From NCBI RefSeq assembly GCF_003351345.1, contig NZ_QQTO01000001.1:124001-188000 (forward strand): 64,000 bases of DNA. Direction: 5' to 3'. The DNA comes from Allobosea caraganae. Lineage in GTDB: Bacteria; Pseudomonadota; Alphaproteobacteria; Rhizobiales; Beijerinckiaceae. Below, one piece after another: positions 7,568-17,537 of this stretch (positions within the stretch are counted from its first letter, which is position 1; every line of letters starts with the position of its first letter). The notes below the pieces were generated by a model that did no database searches, had not been told where the DNA came from, and saw nothing but the letters and a program-made list of their open reading frames with translations. The translations under genes and the position numbers were made by a program.

Positions 7568-8578
7568 CTACGGCCGCCCGGTCGGCACGCCCTCGCGGAT
7601 CTTCTTCGAGAAATCCGGATCATCCAGCGACAGCGTCCGCGCCCGCTCGCTGATCTTGCCGCGCCGGACCAGCTCCTCCAGCGGGATATCCGTCCTGACC
7701 GCGCCGATGCGCTGGAGGTAGCCGGGCAAATAGCCGGAGATCAGCACGCGCGGGTCGAGCGGCAGCGCCAAGGTCCAGCTGGGCGCGACCGTGCTGACGA
7801 GGTGGTAGACCACCGTGGTGCAATTGGTCGTGACCGTATTGTACCAGCGCGGCTCCTTCGCCAGCCGGTTCACGTCGGCCGTATAGGCCAGCAGCAAGTC
7901 GCGCGCCTGCTGCGGCGAGGCGGCGAGCCGGAAAAGGCGGGTGTCCTCGCCGCGGGCATGGGTGCGCAGGCCGACGATGTCGCGCTCGTCGGCGGCGACA
8001 TAGGCCATCTCGTAGATGCGGAAGAAGCCGGCGAGCGAGGACCATTCCTCGCCCTTCTCGCGCCTGACCTCGATCGAGAAGGTCAAAGGCGGCGAATCGG
8101 CGAAGGTGAAGCTCAGCAGCAGATGCGCGATCACCTCGCCCGACCAATAGGACAGGAAGAGGTCGGCGCCCTCGATCTTCGAGAGGTCGTAGCTGCGCGT
8201 CTCCCAGCGCTGGTCGTAATCGGCCTCGGTGCGCCAGCGGAAATCGCGCAGGTTGGCGACGGTGAGCTTGTCGCCCTCGCGGCTGATCTGCGGCAGGCGG
8301 GCGAGCTCGGGTATCCAGTCGCGGTCATGCGAGGGTTGGAAGCCGCTCCACCAGCTCAGCAGGCCGATGAACACCGCGGCGAAGCCGAGCGGCAGGCGCG
8401 GCGCACCGGTCCAGATGCCGATCAGCCCGGCCAGGGCCGCAATGCCGAAGCCGATCGCGGCGATGGTCGCGATCGTGCCGTTCAACCGGAACAGCAGGAG
8501 GCCGACGCCCCAGGTTGCGGCGCCGATCAGGACGAGCGTGAGGAGGAGTTTCAGCACAACGAAAAAGAGGCGGCTCAT
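7568..8578 (-). CDS. DUF4105 domain membrane protein
   Basis: 336 residues. Three hydrophobic segments fill the first ~100 residues, and a DUF4105 domain follows (RWETRSYDLSKIEGADLFLS, SIEVRREKGEEWSSLAGFFR, TNCTTVVYHL). DUF4105 has an invariant NCTT cysteine and resembles a papain-like/lipoprotein-associated fold. Its function is unknown in most bacteria; some members sit near outer-membrane genes. The ATG at 8578 has an AGGAG site eight bases upstream and begins right before the first membrane helix; the longer open frame to 8668 overlaps pckA and is unlikely. It follows pckA on the same strand after a 37-bp gap, so it may be cotranscribed with pckA. Confidence 0.82.
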   Translation of the reverse strand: MSRLFFVVLKLLLTLVLIGAATWGVGLLLFRLNGTIATIAAIGFGIAALAGLIGIWTGAPRLPLGFAAVFIGLLSWWSGFQPSHDRDWIPELARLPQISREGDKLTVANLRDFRWRTEADYDQRWETRSYDLSKIEGADLFLSYWSGEVIAHLLLSFTFADSPPLTFSIEVRREKGEEWSSLAGFFRIYEMAYVAADERDIVGLRTHARGEDTRLFRLAASPQQARDLLLAYTADVNRLAKEPRWYNTVTTNCTTVVYHLVSTVAPSWTLALPLDPRVLISGYLPGYLQRIGAVRTDIPLEELVRRGKISERARTLSLDDPDFSKKIREGVPTGRP

Positions 8579-8615
8579 GGCCGCCTCTCCTAGCACATCG
8601 GAATGGAATGTCCGC

Positions 8616-10226
<1,611 letters not shown>

Positions 10227-10375
10227 TGGAATCCTCCCGAGACGCGGACCCGCCTGAGCGCGAGTGCTGATGTTGTCGTGGAGCGCGGAGCGAAGGCTGC
10301 GCGCCGACGAGGTAGGGCCTATTGGGCGGGCTCTTTAGGGCCATGATGACGCCGGCTCAAGCCGCGGAGAAGCCC

Positions 10376-10402
10376 CTAAATCGTTGGAAACGAACTAAAT
10401 CG
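10376..10402. promoter_or_regulatory. Direct repeat upstream of pckA, candidate operator
   Basis: CTAAATCG occurs at 10376-10383 and again at 10395-10402, a 19-bp period (about two helical turns). It lies 150-176 bp upstream of the pckA start. OmpR-type regulators such as ChvI bind direct repeats, so this is a plausible target, but I did not see the same pair upstream of chvI. The link to ChvI is inference from gene neighbourhood. Confidence 0.35.
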
Positions 10403-10433
10403 ATTGAAAAAGCCGTTCGAGTTACCTCAACTT

Positions 10434-10571
10434 TCACGCTGACCGGGCGGTTCCCCGGCTGTTAGCCGAGATCAGGCGAGCGAGCCGCAGGCCGAGCAGG
10501 CTCTGCACATAGGGCTCGCACAGGTTGCCGCCATAGGCCGGCGTGGCGATGAAGAGGGAAAAGCGCGCCAT
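10434..10571 (-). pseudogene. Truncated 5' end of an unknown gene (45 codons)
   Basis: The ATG at 10571 follows a GGAG ribosome site at good spacing and opens a frame that looks protein-like: MARFSLFIATPAYGGN, then LCEPYVQSLLGLRLA, before turning into low-complexity sequence and a stop after 45 codons. A start of the type FIATPAYGG followed by SLL is, from memory, typical of a phage-associated glycosyltransferase-like family of several hundred residues; I cannot confirm that here. The break appears near residue 31 (about 10478). It lies between hugZ and pckA and could still be translated as a short peptide. Confidence 0.5.
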
Positions 10572-10620
10572 AATCTCCATTCCAACCCGGTAGCGTTCGT
10601 CAGCCTCGCGAGAGGCCAGC

Positions 10621-11409
10621 TCAGGCCGCCGCGCGCGCCTTGGCGGCGAGCGCGACCAGCGCCGCCCGCAGGGCGCTGGGCTCGTCGACCGGCGCCTCGA
10701 AGGGCAGGCGCAGGACCTGGTCGCCGAGCGCGAGGTCGAGCCCGTCCGGGTCGAGCCCGGTGACGCGCCAGGCGCCGTCGGGCGCGCCGAGCAGGGCGGT
10801 GGCGTAGAGCCTGACGGCGTCGGCATGGTCCTCGTTCATATGGGCGACGGCGCCCTCCTCGGCGGCGACGAGCGCCTGCGCCGGTCCGAGATCGCTGAGG
10901 ATGTCGGCGGGCGTCAGCTCATAGGCCCGGCCGAAGCCGCCATTCAGGCTGGCGCCCTCGATCGGCAGGGCGAAGAAGGAAAAGTCCGGGAAATCGACAT
11001 AGAGCTGCGCCTTGGGCTGGCGCGCCAGGAAGCGGCGGCGGATGCGCTGGCCCTCCGCGCTCTCGCGCTCGATGCGCCGGGCCCGCACCCGCACGGTGAT
11101 GCGCGGATGGGCGAGCGGATCGCCCTTGCCGTGCCGCGCGATCAGCAGCGAGGCGCGCGGATCGGCCTTCAGGTTGCCGGTATGGCCGGAGAGCGCGGAG
11201 ACCAGGATCAGGGGCGTGCCGTCGCTGTCGGTGGCGAGGCTGGTCAGGCTGGCGAAGGGGTGGCCGTCGCCCGAAAGCGTCGCCAGCGCGCCGTGGCGGG
11301 CGCTCCTGACGAGCTCGCGCGCCAGGGTGCGGGCCGTGTCGTCGGTGGGCCTGATCGGGTCCTGGGCCGGCCTTCGGGACGCCTCTTCTTGCCCTGGCAA
11401 GTCTTGCAC
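10621..11409 (-). CDS. HugZ-like pyridoxamine 5'-phosphate oxidase-fold protein
   Basis: 262 residues. Residues ~25-170 form a split-barrel flavin-binding domain ([41 protein letters not shown]). Residues ~180-255 form a DUF2470-type domain starting [16 protein letters not shown]. The two-domain layout is that of HugZ/HutZ-like proteins, some of which bind and degrade heme, and of other FMN proteins whose substrate is not known. I infer a cytosolic flavin- or heme-binding protein. The start is a GTG at 11409 with AGAGG upstream. It diverges from chvI across a 145-bp gap. Confidence 0.8.
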   Translation of the reverse strand: MQDLPGQEEASRRPAQDPIRPTDDTARTLARELVRSARHGALATLSGDGHPFASLTSLATDSDGTPLILVSALSGHTGNLKADPRASLLIARHGKGDPLAHPRITVRVRARRIERESAEGQRIRRRFLARQPKAQLYVDFPDFSFFALPIEGASLNGGFGRAYELTPADILSDLGPAQALVAAEEGAVAHMNEDHADAVRLYATALLGAPDGAWRVTGLDPDGLDLALGDQVLRLPFEAPVDEPSALRAALVALAAKARAAA

Positions 11410-11554
11410 GATGGAACCTCTTGAACGCTTTCAGTCTTTTTGCTGGCAGAGACGTAGCGAAATTGTCACGCCCGGGCTAGATTGCGGCCATGGTTTGGCC
11501 GCTCTCGCGGGAGAGTGGACATTTTATTGCAACGGGCGAAGAGACAAAGAGCTT

Positions 11555-12256
11555 ATGCCAACCATTGCGCTGGTCGATGACGACCGCAACATCCTGACGT
11601 CGGTTTCCATCGCCCTCGAGGCCGAGGGCTATCGCATCATGACCTATACGGACGGCGCCTCGGCGCTCGACGGGCTCAAGCAGAACCCGCCGGACCTGGC
11701 GATCTTCGACATCAAGATGCCGCGCATGGACGGGATGGAGCTGCTCAGGCGGCTGCGCCAGAAATCCGACCTGCCGGTGATCTTCCTGACCTCGAAGGAC
11801 GAGGAGATCGACGAGCTCTTCGGCCTGAAGATGGGCGCCGACGACTTCATCCGGAAGCCGTTCTCGCAGCGGCTGCTGGTCGAGCGCGTCAAGGCGATCC
11901 TGCGCCGCTCCGGCGCCAAGGACGCCACCGCCCCCGCTAGGCCCGAGGATGCCAAGGCCCTGGAGCGCGGCCAGCTGCGCATGGACCCGGAGCGCCATAC
12001 CTGCACCTGGAAGAACGAGCCGGTGACGCTGACCGTCACCGAGTTCCTGATCCTGCAATCGCTGGCGCAGCGCCCGGGCGTGGTGAAAAGCCGCAATGCG
12101 CTGATGGACGCGGCGTATGATGATGAGGTCTATGTCGACGACCGCACGATCGACAGCCACATCAAGCGGCTGCGCAAGAAGTTCAACCAGGTCGATGTCG
12201 ATTTCGACATGATCGAGACGCTCTACGGCGTCGGCTACCGCTTCAAGGAGATGTGA
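11555..12256 (+). CDS. chvI: Two-component response regulator ChvI
   Basis: 233 residues. A receiver domain (residues 1-120) has the acidic pocket VDDD (8-10), phosphoacceptor Asp52 in [10 protein letters not shown], and Lys in RKPFS. An OmpR-type winged helix follows ([14 protein letters not shown], near the C-terminus). ChvI with kinase ChvG controls envelope, exopolysaccharide and acid-stress genes in Agrobacterium, Sinorhizobium and Brucella (BvrR). The open frame extends far upstream, but homology starts at this ATG. chvG begins 97 bp downstream, and the pair is followed by hprK and PTS genes, the conserved rhizobial order. Confidence 0.95.
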   Translation: MPTIALVDDDRNILTSVSIALEAEGYRIMTYTDGASALDGLKQNPPDLAIFDIKMPRMDGMELLRRLRQKSDLPVIFLTSKDEEIDELFGLKMGADDFIRKPFSQRLLVERVKAILRRSGAKDATAPARPEDAKALERGQLRMDPERHTCTWKNEPVTLTVTEFLILQSLAQRPGVVKSRNALMDAAYDDEVYVDDRTIDSHIKRLRKKFNQVDVDFDMIETLYGVGYRFKEM

Positions 12257-12353
12257 AGCGCGGCACGCACGCAAGCGTGCGACTTTCCAGGCCCTCGCGG
12301 GGAGGGCGGAGGCGATGACAGCCAGGGGCTGAAGAGCGAGACGCGCCAGGGAC

Positions 12354-14162
12354 ATGGCCAGTGTCGAGAATGACAACCGGGTTTCGTCGGAGAGCCCCAG
12401 CTGGGGCGCCGGGCTGCGCCGACGGCTGATGCTCGTCGGCCGCAGGACGCTGCGCGCCATCTCCGGGCGCGCCGCCTCGAGCCTGACCCGGCGCATCGTC
12501 GTGCTCAACCTCGCCGGGCTCGTCGCGCTGCTCGTCGGCTTCCTCTACCTCAACCAGTTCCGCGAGGGGCTGATCGAATCCCGGGTGCAGAGCCTGCTGA
12601 CCCAGGGCGAGATCATCGCCGGCGCGATCGCGGCCTCGGCCACGGTCGAGACCGACTCGATCACCATCGACCCCGACAAGCTGCTCCAGCTCCAGGCCGG
12701 CGAGAGCGCCGGCATCGCCGACGACCCGCTCGACTTCTCGATCAACCCCGAGAAGGTCGCGCCGCTGCTGCGCCGCCTGGTGACGCCGACCAAGACCCGC
12801 GCCCGCGTCTACGACAAGGACGGGATGCTGACGCTCGATTCGCGCAACCTCTACTCGCGCGGCGACATCCTCCGCCTCGACCTGCCGCGGCTGGGCGAGC
12901 CCGACGAGCCGCCGCTGCTCGAGCGCACCTGGAACATGCTGCGCAATCGGCTCGGCCGCGCCGACGTGCCGACCTACGACGATTTCGAGAACGCCAACGG
13001 CAGGTCCTACCCGGAGGTGGCGCGCGCCCTGAACGGCGTCCCGGCCAGCATCGTGCGGGTCAACACGCGCGGGCAGACCATCGTCTCCGTCGCCGTGCCG
13101 GTGCAGCGCTTCCGGGCCGTGCGCGGCGCATTGCTGCTTTCGACTCAAGGGGGAGACATCGACAGCATCATCGCCGGCGAGCGCTATGCGATCTTCCAGG
13201 TCTTCGCGGTCGCCGCCGGCGTCATGACCGTGCTCTCGGTGCTGCTCGCCGGCACCATCGCCGAACCCATCCGCAAGCTCGCCGACGCGGCGCAGCGCGT
13301 GCGCCGGGGCGTCAAGTCGCGCGAGGAGATCCCCGATTTCTCCGGCCGGCACGACGAGATCGGCCACCTCTCCGGCTCGCTGCGCGACATGACCAAGGCG
13401 CTCTACTCCCGCATCGAGGCGATCGAGAGCTTTGCTGCCGACGTGGCGCACGAGCTGAAGAACCCGCTGACCTCGCTGCGCAGCGCCGTCGAGACCCTGC
13501 CGCGCGCCCGCAACGACGATGCCCGCAGCCGGCTGATGGCGGTGATCCAGCACGACGTCCGAAGGCTCGACCGGCTGATCTCCGACATCTCCGACGCCTC
13601 GCGCCTCGATGCCGAGCTCGCCCGCAACGAGGCCGAGCCGGTCGACATGGCGCAGGTCCTGGAGGCCGTGGTCGGGCTGCAGAACCAGGTCCGCCGCGAG
13701 GGCCAGCCCGGCATCGAGCTGAAGATCGAGCGGCGTGGCGGCCAGCGCCCGGGCGGGCCCAACGACTTCCTGGTGATGGGCCACGATTCCCGGCTCGGCC
13801 AGGTCATGGTCAACCTGATCGACAATGCCCGCTCGTTCTCGCCGCCGGACACGCCGGTGCGCGTCATTCTGTCGCGCGTCGGGCCGGACGTGCTGGTCAG
13901 CGTCGAGGATGACGGCCCCGGCATTCCCGACCACGCGCTGGAGCGCATCTTCGAGCGCTTCTACACCGACCGGCCGAACGAGGGCTTCGGCCAGAATTCG
14001 GGCCTCGGCCTGTCAATCTCGCGCCAGATCATCGAGGCGCATCGCGGCAGCATCCGGGCCGAGAACCGCTCCGACCCGGCCAACGACAACGAGAGCGACG
14101 CTGAGGCCTGCCTCGGCGCGCGCTTCGTGGTGCAGCTGCCGGCCGTGCCGCAAGCCGCCTGA
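12354..14162 (+). CDS. chvG: Sensor histidine kinase ChvG
   Basis: 602 residues. An N-terminal basic stretch leads into a membrane helix (VLNLAGLVALLVGFLYL), then a periplasmic sensor of about 220 residues with a stimulus-sensing domain, a second helix (VFAVAAGVMTVLSVLLAG), a HAMP region and a kinase core. The phosphoacceptor is His366 in VAHELKNPLTSL. N, G1 and G2 boxes are visible (NLIDNARSFS, DDGPGIPD, GLGLSISRQI). ChvG/ExoS/BvrS responds to low pH and envelope change, and in Sinorhizobium is held by periplasmic ExoR, which is not in this window. An AGGGAC precedes the ATG. Confidence 0.95.
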   Translation: MASVENDNRVSSESPSWGAGLRRRLMLVGRRTLRAISGRAASSLTRRIVVLNLAGLVALLVGFLYLNQFREGLIESRVQSLLTQGEIIAGAIAASATVETDSITIDPDKLLQLQAGESAGIADDPLDFSINPEKVAPLLRRLVTPTKTRARVYDKDGMLTLDSRNLYSRGDILRLDLPRLGEPDEPPLLERTWNMLRNRLGRADVPTYDDFENANGRSYPEVARALNGVPASIVRVNTRGQTIVSVAVPVQRFRAVRGALLLSTQGGDIDSIIAGERYAIFQVFAVAAGVMTVLSVLLAGTIAEPIRKLADAAQRVRRGVKSREEIPDFSGRHDEIGHLSGSLRDMTKALYSRIEAIESFAADVAHELKNPLTSLRSAVETLPRARNDDARSRLMAVIQHDVRRLDRLISDISDASRLDAELARNEAEPVDMAQVLEAVVGLQNQVRREGQPGIELKIERRGGQRPGGPNDFLVMGHDSRLGQVMVNLIDNARSFSPPDTPVRVILSRVGPDVLVSVEDDGPGIPDHALERIFERFYTDRPNEGFGQNSGLGLSISRQIIEAHRGSIRAENRSDPANDNESDAEACLGARFVVQLPAVPQAA

Positions 14163-14170
14163 GCCAGCCC

Positions 14171-14644
14171 ATGCGCGAACCCGGACGAGAGGGCGCGAGC
14201 GAGCGCGTCCATGCCAGCGCGGTCGCGATCGGCGAGGCCGGGCTGCTCGTCCGCGGGGCGTCGGGCACGGGCAAGTCCTTCTTGTCGCTGGCTCTTCTCG
14301 CAGTTGCGAAACAGCAGGGTCTATTCGCCAGGCTGGTCGGAGACGACCGGATCGCGCTCAGCGCGCGGGCCGGCAGGCTCATCGCCCGGCCGGTCTCGCC
14401 GCTCGAAGGACTGGTTGAGCGGCGCGGGCTCGGGTTGACGCCGGAGCCCCACCTCCCCGCCGCCGTGATCCGGCTCGTGGTCGATTGCATCGGCGAGGAG
14501 CCGGAGCGGATGCCGGAACCGGAGGCGCTGGTCGAGCATATCCTCGGCATCGACCTGCCGCGCCTGACGATCTGGGGCCGGACCGGCGACGAAAGGCTGG
14601 TTCTGGCGGCGCTCCGGCTGTTCCTCGACGAGCCTGGCGCCTAG
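14171..14644 (+). CDS. hprK: HPr kinase/phosphorylase, short alphaproteobacterial form
   Basis: 157 residues, about half of the Firmicute enzyme: only the C-terminal catalytic domain is present. The P-loop GASGTGKS is at residues 29-36, followed by LVGDDRIAL, where the acid pair would act in phosphoryl transfer and dephosphorylation. HprK phosphorylates a serine of HPr with ATP. In alphaproteobacteria it works with an incomplete PTS that regulates rather than transports. It begins 8 bp after chvG, so it is probably in the same transcript, and is followed by EIIA and HPr genes. Confidence 0.92.
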   Translation: MREPGREGASERVHASAVAIGEAGLLVRGASGTGKSFLSLALLAVAKQQGLFARLVGDDRIALSARAGRLIARPVSPLEGLVERRGLGLTPEPHLPAAVIRLVVDCIGEEPERMPEPEALVEHILGIDLPRLTIWGRTGDERLVLAALRLFLDEPGA

Positions 14645-14745
14645 ATTTTGACAAGTTTTAAGCGCGCCATCTTGCCTATCCTTCGCACCTGCCGCATAAA
14701 CCGCGACCTTGTCCGGGCGCCCAGCGCTCTCCGGTGCCATTGCGA

Positions 14746-15147
14746 ATGATCGGACTCGTCCTCGTGACGCATGGGCATCTGGCGACCGAGTTTCGGGCTG
14801 CGCTCGAACACGTCGTCGGACCCCAACAGAATCTCGCCACCATCGCCATCGCCCCCGATGACGACATGGAAGGCCGTCGCCGCGACATCATCGCCGCGGT
14901 CGAGCAGGTCGAGAACGGCAGCGGCGTGATCGTGCTGACCGACATGTTCGGCGGCACGCCGTCCAACCTCGCCATCTCGGTGATGGAGCCCGGCCGGATC
15001 GACGTCGTCGCCGGCATCAACCTGCCGATGCTGATCAAGCTCGCCAGCGTGCGCGAGGAGAAGACCCTCGACGAGGCGGTGAGCAGCGCGCAGGATGCCG
15101 GCCGGAAGTACATCACGGTCGCCAGCCGCGTCCTGGCGGGCAAATGA
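14746..15147 (+). CDS. ptsM: PTS EIIA component, mannose type
   Basis: 133 residues with the EIIA-Man start MIGLVLVTHGHLATEF; His9 is the expected phosphohistidine. Later segments VIVLTDMFGGTPSNLA and DVVAGINLPMLIKLA match the family. No membrane PTS components are present, so it is most likely a regulatory phosphoacceptor receiving phosphate from HPr. A GTG at 14734 is in frame, but the ATG at 14746 fits the family start. A 101-bp gap separates it from hprK, so it may have its own promoter. Its stop overlaps the HPr start. Confidence 0.92.
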   Translation: MIGLVLVTHGHLATEFRAALEHVVGPQQNLATIAIAPDDDMEGRRRDIIAAVEQVENGSGVIVLTDMFGGTPSNLAISVMEPGRIDVVAGINLPMLIKLASVREEKTLDEAVSSAQDAGRKYITVASRVLAGK

Positions 15148-15482
15148 GGGCCGCCGTGGACGAGAGCTACAGCGACGAGGGCGACTGCCCCGAGGTCGAG
15201 ATTCCGGAAGGCGCCGTCTATGGCGAGTTCCAGATCGTCAACAAGAAGGGCCTGCACGCCCGCGCCACGGCGAAATTCGTGCAATGCGCCTCCAATTTCG
15301 AGTCCGACATCACCGTGACCCGCTGCGGCGAGACCGTCGGCGCGACCTCGATCATGGGCATCCTGACGCTGGGCGCCGGCATCGGCTCGACCATCACCGT
15401 GGTGGCCAAGGGCACCGACGCGAAAGCGGCGCTGCAGGCGCTGGCGGCGCTGGTGGCCGACAGGTTCGGCGAGGGCGAGTAG
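15144..15482 (+). CDS. ptsH: Phosphocarrier protein HPr, with N-terminal extension
   Basis: 112 residues. The HPr fold starts around residue 26 (VYGEFQIVNKKGLHARATAK). His38 in GLHARA is the PEP-dependent phosphorylation site, and the SIMGILTLGAG segment carries the regulatory serine equivalent to Ser46 that HprK modifies. Ahead of the fold is an acidic leader of about 25 residues rich in D, E and S, absent from enteric HPr. It overlaps the EIIA gene by ATGA, so the two are translationally coupled. Enzyme I (PtsP) must be elsewhere in the genome. Confidence 0.92.
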   Translation: MRAAVDESYSDEGDCPEVEIPEGAVYGEFQIVNKKGLHARATAKFVQCASNFESDITVTRCGETVGATSIMGILTLGAGIGSTITVVAKGTDAKAALQALAALVADRFGEGE

Positions 15483-15490
15483 CTCCCGCC

Positions 15491-15655
15491 GTCATCCCGC
15501 ACGCGCCGCAGCATGCAATGCTGCTGCGCAGATGCGGGACCGTTCTCCGGAAGAGGCGCCCCCTTCTAAACCGGCATCAGAGAGAAGTGCCCCTTTCCGC
15601 GCGCGGTCCCGTGTCTGCGCAGCGGCACTGCGCGCAGCGGCGCGCACGGGACGAC
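15491..15655. repeat. Palindromic intergenic repeat, family A, copy 2
   Basis: A 165-bp element with the same order of arms as the copy at 5324-5486: GTCATCCCGCACGCGC, an inner CTGCGCAGATGCGGGACCG, a diverged spacer, CGGTCCCGTGTCTGCGCAG and a terminal GCGCGCACGGGACGAC. The spacer and hairpin loops differ between copies while the stems are kept. It lies between the HPr stop and the ahcY operator region. It may also act as a barrier or attenuator between these transcripts; it lacks a T-tract. Confidence 0.85.
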
Positions 15656-15671
15656 GGTCACAACCAAACAC

Positions 15672-15687
15672 ATAAAGACATCTTTAT
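15672..15687. promoter_or_regulatory. Palindromic operator upstream of ahcY (SahR-like)
   Basis: ATAAAGA-CA-TCTTTAT is a perfect 7+7 palindrome, followed at once by a further half-site ATCTTTG. It is 73-88 bp upstream of the ahcY start, in an AT-rich island unlike the surrounding DNA. ArsR-family SahR proteins control S-adenosylhomocysteine recycling genes in Proteobacteria through AT-rich palindromes of this style. Assigning SahR is inference; the palindrome is direct. Confidence 0.6.
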
Positions 15688-15759
15688 ATCTTTGATTGCC
15701 TTCCCCGGCGCGGGCTGCTACAGACCCGCCGTCATTCAGCATTTCAGTGGAGCAGCCCC

Positions 15760-17154
15760 GTGTCGGATTACGTCGTCAAGGACATTGCGCTTGCGGATTA
15801 CGGCCGCAAGGAAATCAACATGGCCCAGGACGAGATGCCGGGCCTGATGGCGATCCGCGCCGAGCACAGGGGCGCGGCCCCGCTCAAGGGTGCGCGCATC
15901 GCCGGCTGCCTGCACATGACCATCCAGACCGCCGTGCTGATCGAGACGCTGACGGAGCTTGGCGCCGACGTGCGCTGGTCGTCTTGCAACATCTTCTCGA
16001 CCCAGGACCATGCCGCCGCCGCGATCGCCGCGACCGGCGTGCCGGTCTTCGCCATCAAGGGCGAGACGCTGGAGGATTACTGGGAATACGTGCTGCGCAC
16101 CGCGACCTGGGGCGATGGCGGCACCCCGAACATGATCCTCGACGATGGCGGCGACCTGACCATGCTGATCATCCTCGGCGCCGAGGCCGAGGCCGGCAAG
16201 GCCGAGTTCCTCGACAAGCCGGGTAACGAGGAAGAGACGATCTTCTTCAAGCTGATCAAGCGCCAGCTCAAGGACAATCCGGGCTGGTTCACCAAGACCC
16301 GCGCCGCGATCAAGGGCGTCTCGGAAGAGACCACCACCGGCGTGCACCGGCTCTACGAGCTCGCCAAGGCGAGCCGCCTGCCGTTCCCGGCGATCAACGT
16401 CAACGACTCCGTCACCAAGTCGAAATTCGACAACCTCTATGGCTGCCGTGAATCGCTGGTCGACGCCATCCGCCGCGGCACCGACGTCATGATGTCGGGC
16501 AAGGTCGCGGTCGTCGCCGGCTATGGCGACGTCGGCAAGGGCTCGGCCGCCTCGCTGCGCCAGGCCGGCTGCCGCGTGCTCGTCACCGAGATCGACCCGA
16601 TCTGCGCGCTGCAGGCGGCGATGGAGGGCTACGAGGTCGTCACCATGGAAGACGCCGTCTCGCGCGGCGACATCTACGTGACCGCGACCGGCAACCTGGA
16701 CGTCATCACCGTCGACCACATGCGCGCGATGAAGCACCGCGCCATCGTCTGCAACATCGGCCATTTCGACTCGGAGATTCAGGTCGCCGGCTTGAAGAAC
16801 TTCAAGTGGGACAACGTCAAGCCGCAGGTCGACGAGGTCGAGTTCCCCGACGGCAAGCGCATCATCCTGCTCTCGGAAGGCCGCCTGGTGAACCTCGGCA
16901 ACGCGACCGGCCACCCGTCCTTCGTGATGTCCTGCTCGTTCTCGAACCAGACCCTGGCCCAGATCGAGCTCTGGAAGCACCACGCCAAGTACGAGACCAA
17001 GGTCTACACGCTGCCCAAGCATCTCGACGAGAAGGTCGCGGCGCTCCACCTCGCCAAGGTCGGCGCCAAGCTGACCGTCCTGAACGACGCCCAGGCCAAG
17101 TACATCGGCGTGCCGCAGACCGGCCCGTTCAAGCCGGAGCTGTATCGCTACTGA
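15760..17154 (+). CDS. ahcY: Adenosylhomocysteinase
   Basis: 464 residues, NAD-dependent hydrolysis of S-adenosylhomocysteine to adenosine and homocysteine, which keeps methyltransferases uninhibited. Seen: [15 protein letters not shown] near residue 80, [13 protein letters not shown] and the NAD-binding [16 protein letters not shown] near residue 250, and the C-terminal KPELYRY, which reaches into the partner subunit's cofactor site. The ~40-residue insert with [15 protein letters not shown] is the form common in proteobacteria and plants. The start is GTG at 15760 behind GTGGAG. Cytosolic homotetramer. A terminator follows the stop. Confidence 0.97.
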   Translation: MSDYVVKDIALADYGRKEINMAQDEMPGLMAIRAEHRGAAPLKGARIAGCLHMTIQTAVLIETLTELGADVRWSSCNIFSTQDHAAAAIAATGVPVFAIKGETLEDYWEYVLRTATWGDGGTPNMILDDGGDLTMLIILGAEAEAGKAEFLDKPGNEEETIFFKLIKRQLKDNPGWFTKTRAAIKGVSEETTTGVHRLYELAKASRLPFPAINVNDSVTKSKFDNLYGCRESLVDAIRRGTDVMMSGKVAVVAGYGDVGKGSAASLRQAGCRVLVTEIDPICALQAAMEGYEVVTMEDAVSRGDIYVTATGNLDVITVDHMRAMKHRAIVCNIGHFDSEIQVAGLKNFKWDNVKPQVDEVEFPDGKRIILLSEGRLVNLGNATGHPSFVMSCSFSNQTLAQIELWKHHAKYETKVYTLPKHLDEKVAALHLAKVGAKLTVLNDAQAKYIGVPQTGPFKPELYRY

Positions 17155-17180
17155 CAGGCGTATTCGCGCGAAGATATCCA

Positions 17181-17208
17181 GGCCCGGCGCATGCGCCGGG
17201 CCTTTTTT
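17181..17208 (+). terminator. Rho-independent terminator after ahcY
   Basis: GGCCCGGCGC followed by ATGCGCCGGGCC gives a near-perfect GC-rich hairpin (17181-17202), and six T follow (17203-17208). It sits 26 bp after the ahcY stop and separates ahcY from divL. Confidence 0.92.
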
Positions 17209-17537
17209 GTGCCCGATGCATCCGGGATAATGGCCCGAGACACTACTAATAGATGTAGGCGTTGAGGCAGACTCAACTGCTTGATTGCTGCCGCGTCCTC
17301 GCAGTCCGGCTGCGATTTTCTGCCTCTTTACCTGCCATTAAGTACTTCCTGCCGGACTCCAGCGGTGATTAGAGTGGGGCTGATTCGGGGCTTGGGGCGC
17401 GTTCGCGCGGGCCGGATCAACGCTCAAATTGGGGTGTCGCGGTGGTGTGCGTGCGTCCGGTCCGGAGGCGGCGCGCCGCCTGGATTCCGGCCTCGCCGAA
17501 CGGCGCGGCAAGCTGCGAAGAGAATGGCGGAAGCAGG
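17209..17537. other. Gap upstream of divL with three GANTC sites
   Basis: No gene is supported between the ahcY terminator and the divL start; the frame in front of divL is open but reads as basic, non-conserved sequence. GANTC methylation sites occur at 17270-17274, 17355-17359 and 17382-17386. About one would be expected by chance in this length at this base composition, so the excess is small. It should hold the divL promoter. Confidence 0.4.

Noticed and set aside
14645..14745. Promoter with TTGACA (14648-14653) before the EIIA gene
   Set aside because: The -35 is perfect but no acceptable -10 hexamer lies 16-18 bp downstream, so I do not call it.
15656..15759. SAM or SAH riboswitch upstream of ahcY
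   Set aside because: The leader shows an AT-rich palindrome but not the conserved cores and pseudoknot of SAM-II or SAH riboswitches; it is better read as a protein operator.
17442..17537. Extended N-terminus of DivL
   Set aside because: The extra 32 codons encode basic, Pro/Arg-rich sequence ahead of the signal-anchor and lack a ribosome site.
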